A stretch of 64,000 bases of DNA from Brachynemurus nebulosus. Taxonomy: Eukaryota > Arthropoda > Insecta > Neuroptera > Myrmeleontidae. The notes beneath the pieces are model-generated. The model made no database searches, was not told the DNA's origin, and worked only from the letters and a program-made list of their open reading frames with translations. Positions 20,574 through 34,214 of this stretch are shown piece by piece (the first letter of the stretch is position 1; each line of letters begins with the position of its first letter). The stretch is from positions 11,414,501 to 11,478,500 of the forward strand of contig JAPWDM010000012.1 of assembly GCA_035578155.1 (NCBI GenBank), written 5' to 3'. The translations under genes were made by a program, and so were the position numbers.

Positions 20574-20645
20574 CGGTCGGTAGTCTAATTGGTAAGCCGC
20601 TTGGCTAGCAACCAATAGGTCCGGGTTCGAGTCTCCGCCGATCCT
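20574..20645 (+). tRNA. tRNA-Ala(AGC)-like unit, probably a retroposed pseudogene
   Basis: Box A-like TAGTCTAATTGG and box B GGTTCGAGTCT fit a 72-base cloverleaf with anticodon AGC (20607-20609), D-loop AATTGGTA and T-loop TTCGAGT. The acceptor stem keeps the G3·U70 wobble that specifies alanine, but stem mismatches at 1-72, 11-24, 27-43 and 50-64 argue against function. A TTTTT run at about 20655-20659 could terminate RNA polymerase III. A 6-bp repeat TCAAAC on each side (20565-20570 and 20659-20664) could be a short target duplication. It may also be the head of a tRNA-derived SINE. Confidence 0.5.
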
Positions 20646-20664
20646 GTTTGACAATTTTTCAAAC

Positions 20665-21257
20665 ACTATGCGAATTTTAATTACCGAAATACACTTTGAT
20701 GTAAAATTTTATTTACTGAAAACGTTTTGCTCTACTTCAAATTTCTTTTTGAATTTTCGAAATTTTAGTTATCTCCATTTCCGAAAGTTACTGGCACAAC
20801 TTAAACGAAATAATTTAAATTGAAAGCGCTAGTATTCGTACTCTTCCAAATTTTTTTGGATCTCAGCTTGAAAAAATCCTTACGTTGAAACTCAATATTT
20901 AGCAAACGGGACTGAAAAATAAAATACCCCTGTCGCAGCATCCTGCGTAACATAGCGAATTTCCGTTTATAAAAGTTAGTTTTTTTTGGAATCTAGTTGT
21001 CATAGAATAATAGTTTAAAGACCTCTTTTATTTGATTTTTTCTCCTCTTTCCAATGGTGTAAAAAAATTTCACAAAAGTTTTTGAATAAGGGGAAATTTT
21101 GACAAAAAACTAACTTTTTTCACGAAAATTTCCGGAAAAGCCATGTTATGGGTATCGGACGTGTCTGGTTAACGAACTCGTCCAACGGTTTGGGACTTCC
21201 AATATTTTCACTAAATTTCATAAACGTAAGACATTTCGTTCGAGAATTATCGGGCGG
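20665..21257. other. Dispersed-repeat sequence, no gene
   Basis: The segment at about 20925-20965 (CCCCTGTCGCAGCATC, then AACATAGCGAATTTCC) recurs in inverse complement at about 33040-33085. No coding features. Confidence 0.5.

Positions 21258-21306
<49 letters not shown>
21258..21306. repeat. Compound microsatellite (AC)n(AT)n
   Basis: About 12 AC units (21258-21281) pass directly into about 12 AT units (21282-21306). An open frame through it is composition only. Confidence 0.95.
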
Positions 21307-21547
21307 AATTTTAGTGAATATTATTTTCGGTTTCTAGGGACCTCAAAACAAATTTTTGCCATAGTTCCGGACTCAAGTCGCGTCATGACAGTGGCTGTAA
21401 TAGCTGAATTCCATTCTGGAAATTCGCTAAAAATTGGGTAAGAACGTGTCAGGCTTGCGTAATTAGAGTTCTGTTGCACAATTAGAGCCTTCTCTAACAA
21501 CGCCATCCTCACTTTTTAATACAAAAAAAAAAAAAATAATGACTTAA

Positions 21548-22229
21548 GATACCATCACAGTGTGACCGGCCGAAAAACAGTCAATTTTCACAATTTTTTT
21601 TCAAATGGATAGGAGGGGGTAATGAAGATGAATTTTTTTATGATTAATATCATTACTTCACAATACAAAAATATTTTTTTTATTTGTTTTTATTTATTTT
21701 TTATAATTATTATAATTTTTTGGAAAAAGTGTCTTTAAAAAAGGCCGAAATTCGGTGCCCACAATTGCGGCCCTAGTTTTAATCTGAAAAAAAAAAAAAT
21801 CAAATGAATTATCAGTCTGTAGGTAAGCCGCTATGTTCCGGTGGGAGCTTTTTTTGTGAAATCTTCCTATTTTTTCGCACTGAAAACTGTAAAAAATGTT
21901 GTACATTTTATTCAAACCGCCGCCATTTTTTCAAATTTCAAAAAAAAACTACCATAGGAACATAGCGGCTTACCTACAGATTGATAGTCTATTTGAATTT
22001 TTTTTTTCAGATAAAAACTGCGGTCGCAATCGTGGGCACCGACTTTTTTTCAAAAAATTATAATAATTATAAAAAATAAATAAAAATAAATAGAAAAAAT
22101 ATTTTTGTATTGTTAAATAGTGGTATTAATCGTAAAAAAAAAAATTCATCCCCATTCCCCCGTCCTATCCATCCGAAAAAAAATTGCGAAAATTAACTAC
22201 TTTTCGGCAAATCACACTGTGATGGTACC
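21548..22229. mobile_element. Fold-back (long terminal inverted repeat) element at TTAA, 682 bp
   Basis: The left arm from 21548 (GATACCATCACAGTGTGA) and the right arm ending at 22229 (inverse complement GGTACCATCACAGTGTGA) stay alignable for roughly 300 bp each. Shared words include TATAATTATTATAATTTTTT and GTAGGTAAGCCGCTATGTTC. Only about 80 bp at the centre (21860-21940) is unpaired. TTAA flanks each end (21544-21547 and 22230-22233), as for piggyBac-type insertion. It has no coding capacity. Transcripts would form a long imperfect hairpin. Confidence 0.85.
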
Positions 22230-22233
22230 TTAA

Positions 22234-23423
22234 AGAAAATTTCTTTTGCTGTTAACTTATACAATCTCATGTTCATAAATCAAAAGATGTAGGAATTATG
22301 GAGGAATTATGACAGACATACAGACAGACAGATAGATTTGACGAAACTGTACGGGTTTCGAGGTGTTTTTTTGGGAACCCCCGCAAAAAATAGTTTTCCT
22401 GCTAATATCAATATTAATTGATTACAGTTAGTAGTGTTACATGTCAACGACAATAGTAATAAACCTACATACTGCAACTATTAATTTCACTAATTAAATG
22501 TTGATTGAATGATTGTTTATGGGTAAGTGGCCGACCAGTGAGTACCAGGATATATACTGGGAGTATAGTAGTGACCATTGGTCATCCATACCATGCATCA
22601 GAGTTCAATTAGTATTGGTTTCAAACAGAACAATCATATTTACTATTGGAAATATTTACATTTACATTGTAAACAAACGTATATACATATTTGGCAGTCA
22701 TGATGTTTGATATTATTAATTTACTGTTAAGTATAATTGACCCTTTAACTAAATAAATTAATTGTAAGTACCTATCTCATCGCTATCAACCGTTATTGCT
22801 AGTATCAGCCCTCTCTTCAAACTGATATTGTTAAAATAAAAATAATAAATTGGGGTAATTTTAGCTGTATGTTGTATACGTATGTAATCAACAGAATCGT
22901 TATGTTGTGCTGTTTGCATAAAAATCTGATTTTTTCGCTTCCAATGACATCCAATTGGAGTAAAAATGAGAAAAAAAAAGCGTTTTTTCTTATTCTAAGG
23001 TTGTCAAATAGACAAAAGTTTTACTGAAAAATAATTGTTGAAACTATTAAAACATTCATGCTGTATTTACCGTGTTTGCGGGTTACTTGAGCCCAGATTT
23101 GGAAATCATCTGATAATTTCAAAAATTGAGCGTAACTGTTATACTTATTTGGGATAGGAAATTCAGTATATTAATCTATATATGACTACGGTTAGTTTAT
23201 TATATAATATGGATCTTTTTCTTATGGCTCATAAATTTTATAGCTTTTCAGATTTTGGGCTCAAGTTAACCTCAAGATCGGGTTACTTGAGCCCAAACCT
23301 AAATTTCCAGGTGATTTTCATTTGAAAACAGCTTGAGACCATGTAGGATGTTGGTTACTAATTAAAACATTGTACAAACATATAAGGAACTTTATTTATT
23401 CAATACTCTTATCGCAGCCAGCG
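22234..23423. other. AT-rich interval with dispersed-repeat fragments
   Basis: A GACAGACAGACAGATAGA-type segment with CGAAACTGTACGGGTTTCGA (about 22313-22362) resembles fragments near 37130 and 43455. CGGGTTACTTGAGCCCA occurs directly repeated at about 23078 and 23279. No gene seen. Confidence 0.45.
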
Positions 23424-23594
23424 ACAGGACTTTATAAATACTGGATAGGTTAGAGTAATATCGATGTTTCGATATTATTCTCATAACATCGATGTGTCGA
23501 TGTTATCGAGGACATAACATCGATGTTTTTACATCGATGTTTTCCCCCTAAACATCGATGTTTTCCTAACATCGATGAATATCGATCATCCCTA
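23424..23594. mobile_element. 3' fragment of an hAT element, same family as 39405-39896
   Basis: About 170 bp starting ACAGGACTTT and ending ATCGATCATCCCTA closely matches the right end of the 39405-39896 element, including its ATCGATGT repeats. The left end and left terminal repeat are missing. Confidence 0.8.
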
Positions 23595-26193
23595 GTCTAA
23601 AACTGTAAACTAATTAGGACCTAGTATTTTCTGCTTGTGAGAATATCTATGCAATCTAAATTATGTTCTCGTTACGTCCACTGTATGAACCTTACGTATA
23701 TGTATTTATGGAAATAAAAAAATAAAAAATATTTTTTTACAAATTATTAAAAAAAATTAGTTTTATAAAATAAAAAAAAAAAACATATTGGATAAACAGA
23801 TTCATCTACGTACATGATATATTTTTATTATATCGAAAATTAATAAATAAAAATATATCTGATTTATTTTTTCGAAAAACAAAAAAACCATTTACGTTGG
23901 GTACACGACATTGTTGTTGGAAAACAAGTAAAATAAAATATTTCAAAACTAAATTAATATTTTAAAACTTTTTTGAATAGCTTAAAAAAAAAAATTATTA
24001 AACATTACTATAGATGGGTACATATTTACATTGTTGATGAGATCAGTTTTTTGATTGCATTAAATAATAAAATAATGTAATATTTAAAAATTCAGATAAT
24101 AAAAAATATAAAAAAATAAAAGTTACCAAAAGTGCTTGTTTGTTATAAAATTAATATAACTATATGTATTGTTTTGTAACATTCGATTATCAAATTGTAG
24201 AGTAGGTGTATTAACTATAGAGCTTTGGATGAAAGCTTTGATAAATAATTCAGTTTATTTAATTTTTCTTTTTGATAAAATTTTAATAAATTAATGCTGA
24301 AATTTATATTTTGTGTTTCGTACAAAAAGTAGCGTAACACTTTTTTATTGAATCAATTCGATTCTACCCCGTTTGTCACAAGCGGTTCTTTCTGAAACCA
24401 TTCGAAATAAAAATTTAGATAAGGTGCCGTGGAGACAATTATAGAAGTGAAGTTTAATTTAGATCCTAGGGATTAATTACAGGGAGAAATCTAGAATTCT
24501 AGAAAATAGCCAAAATTTCGGTCAAAAGCATTATTTATATTCTAGGATTCTTGACTAATCTCTGCGTTATAATTTTATCAAATATGAATAATATTAGAAT
24601 TCCGTTAAAACCTGTGGCTGTAGCGAATCGTAAACACAAACTGTTTGAGTAACTATGAAATTGTATAATTTGAACTTCAGATTTTCATTTTTGATATCAA
24701 AATGTCGAAATTTGAAACAGAAAAAACATTGGCTTTGTAGAACTGTAATTTCGGTTAATCTGTCGACCCTTGATTTGAACAAAAATGAAAAGAGTCAGGG
24801 GCGAAAACATTTAATCTCAAATCTCCCCGGTTTAAGGTTATGAATTTTATGAAGTTGGTGACATCACACATTTGTAGTTTTGCGTTGGTAATCTACATTC
24901 AAAAATTTTTACAAATTTAACAGTTTTATGGAAAATGAAAAGGGCAACCTATTGATACTAAGGTGCATTATTATCTTAAAAAATAATGATACTATTTCTT
25001 AATCAAAATTCCAAATTTTATATTCTCTTTTTTCACTTTTATTCTTTACGACTTCAGACAAAGTTTTAAAAAATATCAGTTATTGATCTGTACTGGATAC
25101 TCATACCATAATATTGTGATTGTTTATTTTCAAAAAAAGACTAATGTTAAATTTTGATGTGTTATTATTTTATTATTTTTTTAGTTTGGGGTCCTCTTTT
25201 TCAAATAAATTACGGTTAAAATTAAAATGATTTGTCGTCTATTGATTCACTATTTTTTGAAAAAAATATTAAGTGTTACTATAGTATGCGGTCAACTAAC
25301 ATGTCTCAATATTCCACAAACTCGCCCGTATATATAAATAGTATATTGTGCAAAAAATAAGTGCGGGCAATCGACAACTCCGCACGAGTTGCACATACTA
25401 TTTTTTTATAACGAATTTCACATATTTTTTTCCATTATTATTACTATTTTTGACATTTTTATTATTCTTTAAAATAATATTTTTGAGTGTCCGTCTTTTT
25501 TTTCTGAATTAAATATTGTTTAATAGTATTTTACAATATAAGCTCGGCAAGTTGCTTTTACTGATCGAGAAAATGTTGCGAAAACGAGACCCGTAGGGTC
25601 GAGTTGCTGCAATTTTCGAGATCAGTAAATGCACATAACGCATCATGTATTGTATTATATTTTTATTAAAGAATAAAAATATGTTAAATAAAAAATAAAT
25701 TTGGGATAATATAAGTGAAATTTATATTTCTATGTTATGACATAGAATGCCATGAATAAATATTATAAATATTCATAACAACTAATACGAATCTTTGTAG
25801 TGACAATTAACAACTATATTTGTAAATAAAAAATTAAGTGTCAATATTTCACTGGCGTGAACATTCCTTTTGAATTTTCTATCAAAAAAATTGAGGAAAA
25901 TAGTTTATTAAACTATAATGTTAGTGAGAATAATGAAATTGATGAAGCATTTAATTTTTTGCTGCAAATTTATTCTCGTAAAATTAAAGGAAGATTATGA
26001 AAACCACAGAAATTTTTAATGATTGAACGACCTTTTGAAATATCAATGAAATAAGAAGATTAATGCCAACAATAATAATATTAATGTGCAAACTAGTGAA
26101 AATTTTCATATTAATCGATTTATTTTCCTAATTGTTCAAATTGTACTTTTAATTTAAATATAAATAAATAAATGCAATCATTTTTGGGCTAAT
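23595..26193. other. AT-rich intergenic interval, one hairpin
   Basis: Long A/T-dominated stretch. Apart from the 25557-25629 hairpin (separate entry) I see no gene, RNA or bounded element. Short open frames near 24600-24850 overlap on opposite strands and lack family features. Confidence 0.5.
25557..25629. repeat. Long imperfect hairpin with nested GACCCGTAGGGTC palindrome
   Basis: TTTACTGATCGAGAAAATGT-type left arm and a right arm ending TTTTCGAGATCAGTAAA pair over about 20 bases. The interior contains a second perfect palindrome GACCC-GTA-GGGTC (25588-25600). It is probably the end or remains of an inverted-repeat element. A similar GACCCTACGGGT word occurs near 31267. Confidence 0.7.
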
Positions 26194-26242
26194 TTCACTT
26201 ACCACACTCCTATTCACTTACCACGCATCTATTTCACTTACC
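26194..26242. repeat. Three spaced TTCACTTACC repeats
   Basis: TTCACTTACC at 26194-26203, 26213-26222 and 26233-26242, period 19-20 bp, each followed by a [A/G]C[A/G]C-type word. Short degenerate tandem repeat. Confidence 0.8.
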
Positions 26243-29200
26243 GCACTGTTATTTTTTGGTTTCCATGGATATAATCAAACGTTCGGGAAAAGTAACTTAC
26301 CAGCATTGTCAACAGCATCGGTAAATGCATGAAAATACACGATAGTGCAAAAAATTACTTTGTTGGTGGTTTCTACAGAAATAATTATGAAATATTTATT
26401 AAATGAAAAATCAAGAGGCGGCTTTGCGTGTTTTGATTAAATTTTGCGTGTTTTATTGTCAATTTGCGTGTGGAAAGTTTACTTTCCGCATGCAAAAAAG
26501 TATGTGGGAAGAGTACAGTGGGCAAACAGCTGTTTTGCGTACAGATATGTGTGCGCCAAGTTAGTACTTCTCCCGCATGAGTAATAAAAAAATTTTCGCA
26601 TAACTTTTGCAATATAGAAATACAATTATAGAATTTATTTCAATACAACATGGCTGACAAACTTTGTATTTTGAGGTTATATTTATAATCATTTACTACA
26701 CGCATGACATTTCCAACTAAAAATCAGTGTCACCAATTGGTTTCTGTTCCTGTTACAAGAAGTGGTGAAATAATTGCTTCTTTGTTAGTCCCGTATGCGT
26801 TCCTATACCATTCATCCGATTGCGCTAAAACTTTGGTGAGTTATTGTGCGCACGCCCGCAAAGGTTTCTGAATTAGTGCAAACATTTCACAATAGGTGAC
26901 GTTTCAACTAATACGTGTATTTCATATCGTTTATTGCGATGAAACTTTGGTGAGTTTTAAACATAGTTTCCAGTTCAATTTGCATTTGCAATTACGGGTT
27001 TGGAAATAAAAATCTAATAGAGTATTACAGTGGCACCAAAAATTTATATCTCTATGCTTTATGTGAATAACTCAATAACGATATTGTTTCATTTGTTGTC
27101 AAATAAATATAAAAAAAAATATAACACAATTTTATTTTATGCACTTTTATTTTTTATTTTTAAATTAACTTGTATTATACCTACTGATGTTTGGCTTTTG
27201 TATTGTTTTTAAAATAATATATTTTAATTCATTTTTAATTAATAGTTGTTTTGGTAATCATAACAAAAAATAATTGTATCAGAGTCGTATTCGAAAACCG
27301 TTTTTATAACTGGAACAATATATGTAAATTGTTGTTAAAAGTTAAAATTAAAAAAATACCTACCAAATATTTATAAAATTAACACAACATCCAAAGAAAT
27401 TAAATATTAAATTCAAAGAAACTGAAAAATACACTTACAGAATAACAATCAAATTCAAATTTAAAATTATAATTCGTTTGTTACAATTCCACGTCATTCA
27501 TATTCTATTTTTCGAATCAGCCAATTACAGGACAGCAAATTGAAAAGTAGCCATGTTTGATAAAAGAATCAAATAAAAAAAAACCCTTTATTGTTGTCCT
27601 CAAACACAATGATACATTTAAAAAAAAATACTAATAAATAATTAGTTGTATGTGTTGATATTAACATTTTATTCATAAGTGAATAAGTTATTTTAATGGC
27701 CGATGTGCTTTAGTTGGTCCCTATACAGCTTAACCCTTACGATTGTAATGTATTTTTTGAAGGGAACAGTCAGAACATAGATAACTTGATAGTATCTGTA
27801 ATGGTTTAGAGATACACCAGACCCATCGTCGTACTCGTTCCGGTAAAATTAGGGTGTTTTATATTTGAAGGGAATACTTACCTCTCTCTACACTATCGTT
27901 TTACTACATACATGTGTTATATGAAATCTTCCCTCTTGTAATTGTAATATAGTAAGTCAATAAAATAATGAAAATCGTTGTACGATTATATTTATTTGGA
28001 GGATTTTATTGAGATAGTATATTTTACTAACCTACTGACCAATAAAATTGACAGACGTAATCTTTTTTCCGTGTAGAAGGGTTTCCGCATTTTCTTTTAT
28101 TTTTGTTGTAGTCTTGGAATAATTTTGTGTTCTTAAGGGACGAGTTCACGCCAGAAACGGCTAATAAACTAATTTTTTTCGAATCTCGTTTTTTGTTTAT
28201 ATTTTGTTCTATGGTTCTTTACAAACACGGTGATATATAAAACATGGCCAAAATTTTTTTTTTCAAGTAGAAAAATATTTATTTGTGAACCGCTGCACAG
28301 CCAAGTTGCTGCTTCTTTGCAGACAACGCTCGCCCACCCCTCGCGATTTGATCAGTAATTTTAGTTTTGGTGTGTATATGAGTTATAGCATGCACGAAAA
28401 AGGAACAAGAGGGGACAATGTATGGGGCTGCAGAGTTTTAATAAACAGTGAATAAACCGCTTCTTTTGTTATTATTTTTGTTTTTTTATCCGTTTCCCGA
28501 AAGTTGTGTTTTTCCCGACAAGGAAAATCATATCTCAAGTTCTAGAAAAGATACAGACTTATTTTTTAATGTTGTTCATAAACATATTGCGCATAAAGTG
28601 GAGTATGCTTTTTCCATTTGAACAATTGTAACTATTTTTAAACATTTTTTTTTTTAATAAAAAATTGGGTTTTATAATTTTTAGAAGTTTGGAATTATAA
28701 TTTTATAGTTAATTTTTAAAATTACCTGAAACCCATACTTAGCTTTATGGACAGGTCCTTTAGGGGTAAAATAATAAAAAAATATTTAAAAAATATTCAT
28801 TACTTTTTGAGATATGGCGTTCCTTGTAAACGCTTAAAAACTTGTGAAAAAGGGTCCCCACCCCCCCCCCCCCCCATAGGAAAGAGTAATGAATGTTTCA
28901 AAAACAAAATTTTCTATTTGAAATCCTCACTAATTTGAAAAAAAATTTCAACAAACAAAACAATCATTAATAAGAAAGTTGCTTTTTCATTTGTACTCCT
29001 TCCTTAAGAAGAAAAAATTGGGATGGAATCAGATTTTTTTTTTTTTTTTTCAACAGTTATACTTATTTTGAAAATGGTAAGTAGAATTTTTGTTTTCTGG
29101 TAAACTGGATTAAAATTTGTAATAATCTTTCGTATGAAAATCATAAGATTTCAAGTCACTTTTTCAAAAGTTCTATGGTAGACTTCTATTTTCCAAGAAA

Positions 29201-30309
29201 GTATAATTATTTTACAATGCAATCATGCATTTTTTAATCACCAATTAATGCAGCACCTAAAATTCAGTTCTGATTTCGCTAAATACTAATCTAAAATCCG
29301 TAAGCCGTTTGTCAAAAAACAAAAGAGAGGTTATGTTAAACAAAAGATTGATTTAAAAAATTGATCTAATTTCGGAAGTCATATTTATATGCTCCTTAAT
29401 CGGATACAAACTCTTAGAAAAAAATACTTAAATCTTTTTAATTCTGACTTATACATAATTATATACTTATTCGTGAAATCTCTAACTATGTACTTTAAAT
29501 TTTCTTATTTCTTTAAAATAGTGCCATCAAGAAAAGACAATTTAAAGTCGATTGGGTTAAGTAAAACTGTTGAAAGTACAGATTTCTTCCGTGCAAAAAA
29601 CTCAGTCTCTCGTATGACGAATTATTAATCTACCGGTAAGAAATGGTACTAATAAACTGTCAAACAGTAAGTTTGCCTAAGAAAATTTTAAATAATGAAA
29701 TCATCAAAAATATTTAAATTTATTTTTTAAATTAATAAAATTGAGGTAAGTACAGTCATATAACTTTAAATTGTCCCATAGTTTTGCTAGCACCCCCCCC
29801 CCTCCAAACAAACAAAAAAACAGCTATTCGAAATTTGAATTTTCGAATCTATTCCTTTGTTCAAAATGACATTATAACGTAAATAAATATCTTGTTTAAA
29901 AATAATATAGATAGCTAATTAGATTCTTTCTAATTTATTATTCAAACAAAGAAAATTACAATTTGCCAATGAAAATAATTTGATATTTACCGACTTTGTC
30001 AGGCATGGCATTGAGCAGCTCCATTAACTAATATAAAATTTAAACATACGTGTCTATAGAATTAAATATACTTACTTTTTATGAGTTGTAAATTTGCTAT
30101 TAAATCAATAAATTCAATTTCCATGTAATTTTATCATTATTTAATTTTAAAATTAACATACTCCGCATTTCCCCGCACTATCCAGCAAATCATTTCAGTT
30201 TAAATATCGGAAAAAAACGAAATTCTATTTATAATAGAATATTATAATTATTGATAAATGTATAAAACTTCCTTTTATGAAAATTGCAATCGGTGTTTTT
30301 TTTGATGTA
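26243..30309. other. AT-rich intergenic interval
   Basis: Contains a C-homopolymer tract (about 28859-28875), a shorter one near 29792-29803 and a T tract near 29033-29050. No gene, RNA or bounded transposon is recognised. Open frames of about 60-80 codons are AT-driven and unsupported. Confidence 0.5.
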
Positions 30310-31589
30310 TAGGGGAAGGTCGCCCAAAGCGGGTACCCCTCCTAAAGCGGGTAAGCGCTTGTATATCGTTGTATCGAATGTTTTTGTCAGGTCGTGTGTA
30401 TACCGAGATTAACCGAATATCAACCAATGTCAGTCAGTTGCACTTGAAAGCTTGTGTCGTTTAATGTCCTAGTTAAGCTTCATAAAATTTTTTTGTTGGT
30501 TTTGTTAAAAATTTTGACGATAAATTTTCTGTGACTAGTCACAAACTTTTTTATTTGTAATCTTTTTGGTATTACCATATTATGTTATCATCATTTTACT
30601 TTTTATGTAGAAAAAAAGTCGTCAAGTGCGTGTTTGACACGCATTATTTAGGGCTACTCAGGAATTATGTGTTGTATGTTGTATGAATCATTACATGTTG
30701 TATGATTAGTAAGAAACCTGCAAAAAATTTTGATAATTATACCATAGCTACAAGTTAAGGATATTATGGAGGTACTTAAAAATGGTGACAGTCTTATGAA
30801 AATTTGTGCGAATAATGGTTTTTCTAAATTTAATCGACTGTGAAAATTTAAATTAGATTCACTACAGCGTTTAAAAGTTATTGCAGGTTTAATTTTTGCT
30901 CACTTTTAACATGCAGTCTAATTGAGTTTTCAATAGAAATCGAATATAAACCAGCTTTTAATGCTTAGAAAAAATGGTGATAAGGCTCTTGTTTTTGTTT
31001 TGGATGTTAGGAAAAACGCTTATACAACTTTTTTTACCCCCAAATTTACCAAAATAGCCCCTCTAGTAGGTCCGACTCTGGCTTTGTATATATCAGTAGA
31101 AAGCTCTCTAAAAATGAAGTGTTGTGTCAATTTAAAATTTTTCTTTATCTGCCGCAGTTTTCAAGTAATCTAGCAAAATTGAAATTTTACCCTAATTTTG
31201 AGGGGTAATTTCACTTCTTAAATGGCGACTGTGTCAGATGAAAAAAATCGGGTCCGTTATTTTGGTCGACCCTACGGGTTGTCCCCATTTACTCTTTTCT
31301 CGTCTCTTTTGATCCCAATTTTTCATAGAGAAGAAATTATACGATTTTTGTTAATTTTTCAAAAACCACCAATATTTTTAAATTTTTTTGGATACTGCTG
31401 ATAAAGTGACCATCTTCGCGTAAATTTTTAATATATTAAAGATTAGGTACTCATAAAATAAATACAAAAAAATACGGTGTGAAGTCTGAATGCGTACCTA
31501 TTCATCCTTGTCTACGGTAGCACATTTTTTATTGACATAAATATTAGAAACGCAGGAAAAGAGACCAGGAATCAACATAGAAGTGGATT

Positions 31590-32245
31590 ATGGTACGATA
31601 TATTTTCTGAAAAAAGTGCTTAGGACCAAAGTTATAGAATTCAAAGTGAAGCACTTGATGATGACTTTGAAGTTGACCTTGAGGTCAATTTCCAAAGTCA
31701 TTTGAAAATCATTTAATATTTTTCAAAAGGAGTAGCTTACTTTTCACCCCTAAATGGTTCAAAGTATATTCGAACGAATTTCACATGCAAGATAGAAAAT
31801 AAGTGATCAAGAAGTAATTTTGAAAAATACTTGCTCAATCGCAATCGGAAAAATAATAGTTAATCATATGTTCAATTGAATTCCTAATATGATAACTATA
31901 GAGTAGCAATAAAAATTTTAAAAAATTTTGAAAATTTATAATATAACATAAAGTTAATGTTTAACTTACAATTAGAGTGATATTAAATCTTTTCTTAACT
32001 TTACTTCTAAAATTACTTACAAAAATGTTTTCTTCTAATTTTTTCTATAAATCACCTTTGAAGATAGATTGAGTCAATACATGAAATTACTGCTTATAGG
32101 TACAGGATATGGTCAAACTTCGGCAATGGCTAATCATTTTCAACTGACCTTGAAAATCGATTTCAGGGTCACTATCAAGTGCATCGCTTCAAATTCTACA
32201 AATTTGGTACTCAGCCCTTTTTTCAGAAAATATGTCGTTTCAAAA
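31590..32245. repeat. Imperfect fold-back repeat inside the 6.4-kb element
   Basis: 31590-31690 and 32146-32245 are related as inverse complements: shared words include ATATTTTCTGAAAAAAG, GTAGAATT/ATAGAATT, GCACTTGATAGTGAC-like and GACCTTGA. About 450 bp lies between the arms. No coding features. Confidence 0.6.
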
Positions 32246-34214
32246 ATATCTAGCTATAACTGTTTTCATCTACAGAGGTTGAATGGTGTTTTCTACCCCT
32301 AAAAAGCGTATTTAGCCGAAATAAAAAAACACGTATTTAATATTTTTCGCTGTTTAATAAGTATGTTAAGTTTCATTCAAATTGGCAAGTATTAGTTGGG
32401 TAGTGTTATTTGTCAGAATGTTTTGCCGATCTAGTTTTTTCAATATTTCTTTGCTCGTTTTCAGAATTTGTATTTTAATTTCTACGGACAAATAACTCAT
32501 TCTTTTCTTCGATTTGAGTAACTTTTATTTGCTGATGTTGACCATTAATTGATCGAAACATATCAAATACTTTTCAATGATTTTTTTAGCGAATGTCGAA
32601 AATTTTGAAAATTTTTTCACCGTTAGTAAGTTAAAGTATTTGAATTCATTAAGTAATTAAATGATGTCCACAAGAACCTTACGGACTACCATAAGTTATA
32701 TGAGATCCCTAGGACCCGTTTTTTACTGTTAGGATAAACTTTTTACTAAAATTATTTTAGATGAATAAAGGTTATGTTGTATGATTTCCGCCAGGGTTTA
32801 CTGTTCCCATTATTGTAAAAAATAAACTAACCGACCGATTTTGAAAATTTTTTCACTGTTAGAGAACTAAATTATTTTAGATGGATACAACTATGCTGCA
32901 CAAAGTCCGTTCGGGTTCTTGGGTCCCAAAAATATCAAAACTAATTACCCAGCCGATTTTAAAAAATCTTTTACTCTTAGAAAGCTAAACTATTTTAAAT
33001 AGGTACAGTTCTTAGATGAGATCCGCCAGTCCCTAAAATTTGGAAATTCGCTATGTTATGCAGATGCTGCGACAGGGGTATTTAATCTGACAAACACAAA
33101 AATATTGCAGATCCATGGTAACGCGATTTAAAAATGAAATATTATTGATCAAAAAGTGTCAGAGATCACATTGATCCTGAGAAAAATTTCTCACCATACT
33201 TGCCCCACGTTCGATAAATCTGTTTCCAGCCTGTATATGTAACCGTGTATGTATGTAAAGCAGCAAACACTCTCGGAAACCGCGTAATGTTATAAAAATT
33301 TTCTTTAACTTGCGCCTTTTCGACGTCAGTTGTTGGAAATTTAATGAATTCTTCACGCAACAAAGCAATTTTGTGTGACACTAATTTCACTACTTTGCTA
33401 GTAGTAGCTTTGAAAACTTCTCCTTAAAAAAAACATTATTTCTGAAGATAATGTACTATTCCTAAAAAAAAGATACATTACTGCTTAGTTGAAATACTTA
33501 TTATTTAAAAAACAGCATACCAGTTCGTTTTGTGTTGTATTCGTGGGCGAATTTTTTCCAAAATAAAAATTCCTTTCGCATTCGAAATTTTGTGTAAAAA
33601 TTCAAATCGTCGCAAATATTAAAATGATTTGGATGAAAACATATTGTTTTTTTTTACATAAACGTTAAGTCATACAAATAGGTTATGTTATAAGAATCTT
33701 TTGACAAAAAAAAAATAATTTATTTTAAAAAGATTATAAAGGTACGGACACACGACACGCTTTTGGTGTAGAAGTTTTTTTTTTTACAAAAGGACAGAAA
33801 AGTTGATTTAAGATACTACCAACAAGGTAATCCTAAATTGTGAGACGCATCCAAAAGATAATACAGAGATAATATTATATTACAACTCTAAGAAAAAAGT
33901 AAACGCAATAAAATTTTACAAGTTGGATTTACACTATAGCAAAAAATGAAATAAATTATTTTCAGTACGAAACTGCCGTCTTGCAGCAACATTTATAAAA
34001 ATATTAGTTTTCAATTCAAAATAGAATATGGCAATACAAAATACGATTTAGAAATGTTAAATTATAATCTAAATCAGGTGTTGTGTGAAATGTCTGACAC
34101 TATTCTATTCGCCGTGTGTGACACTACTGTGTAAACAACCTCAAATATTTGCTAGAGAAGTCTAGCAACTCGAGTGTATACAACTGTTCTAGCCTTATCT
34201 AGACTGCAAATTTA

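Noticed and set aside
21148..21441. 97-codon frame across the (AC)n(AT)n microsatellite
   Set aside because: Translation is HTHTHT/YIYIYI from the repeat.
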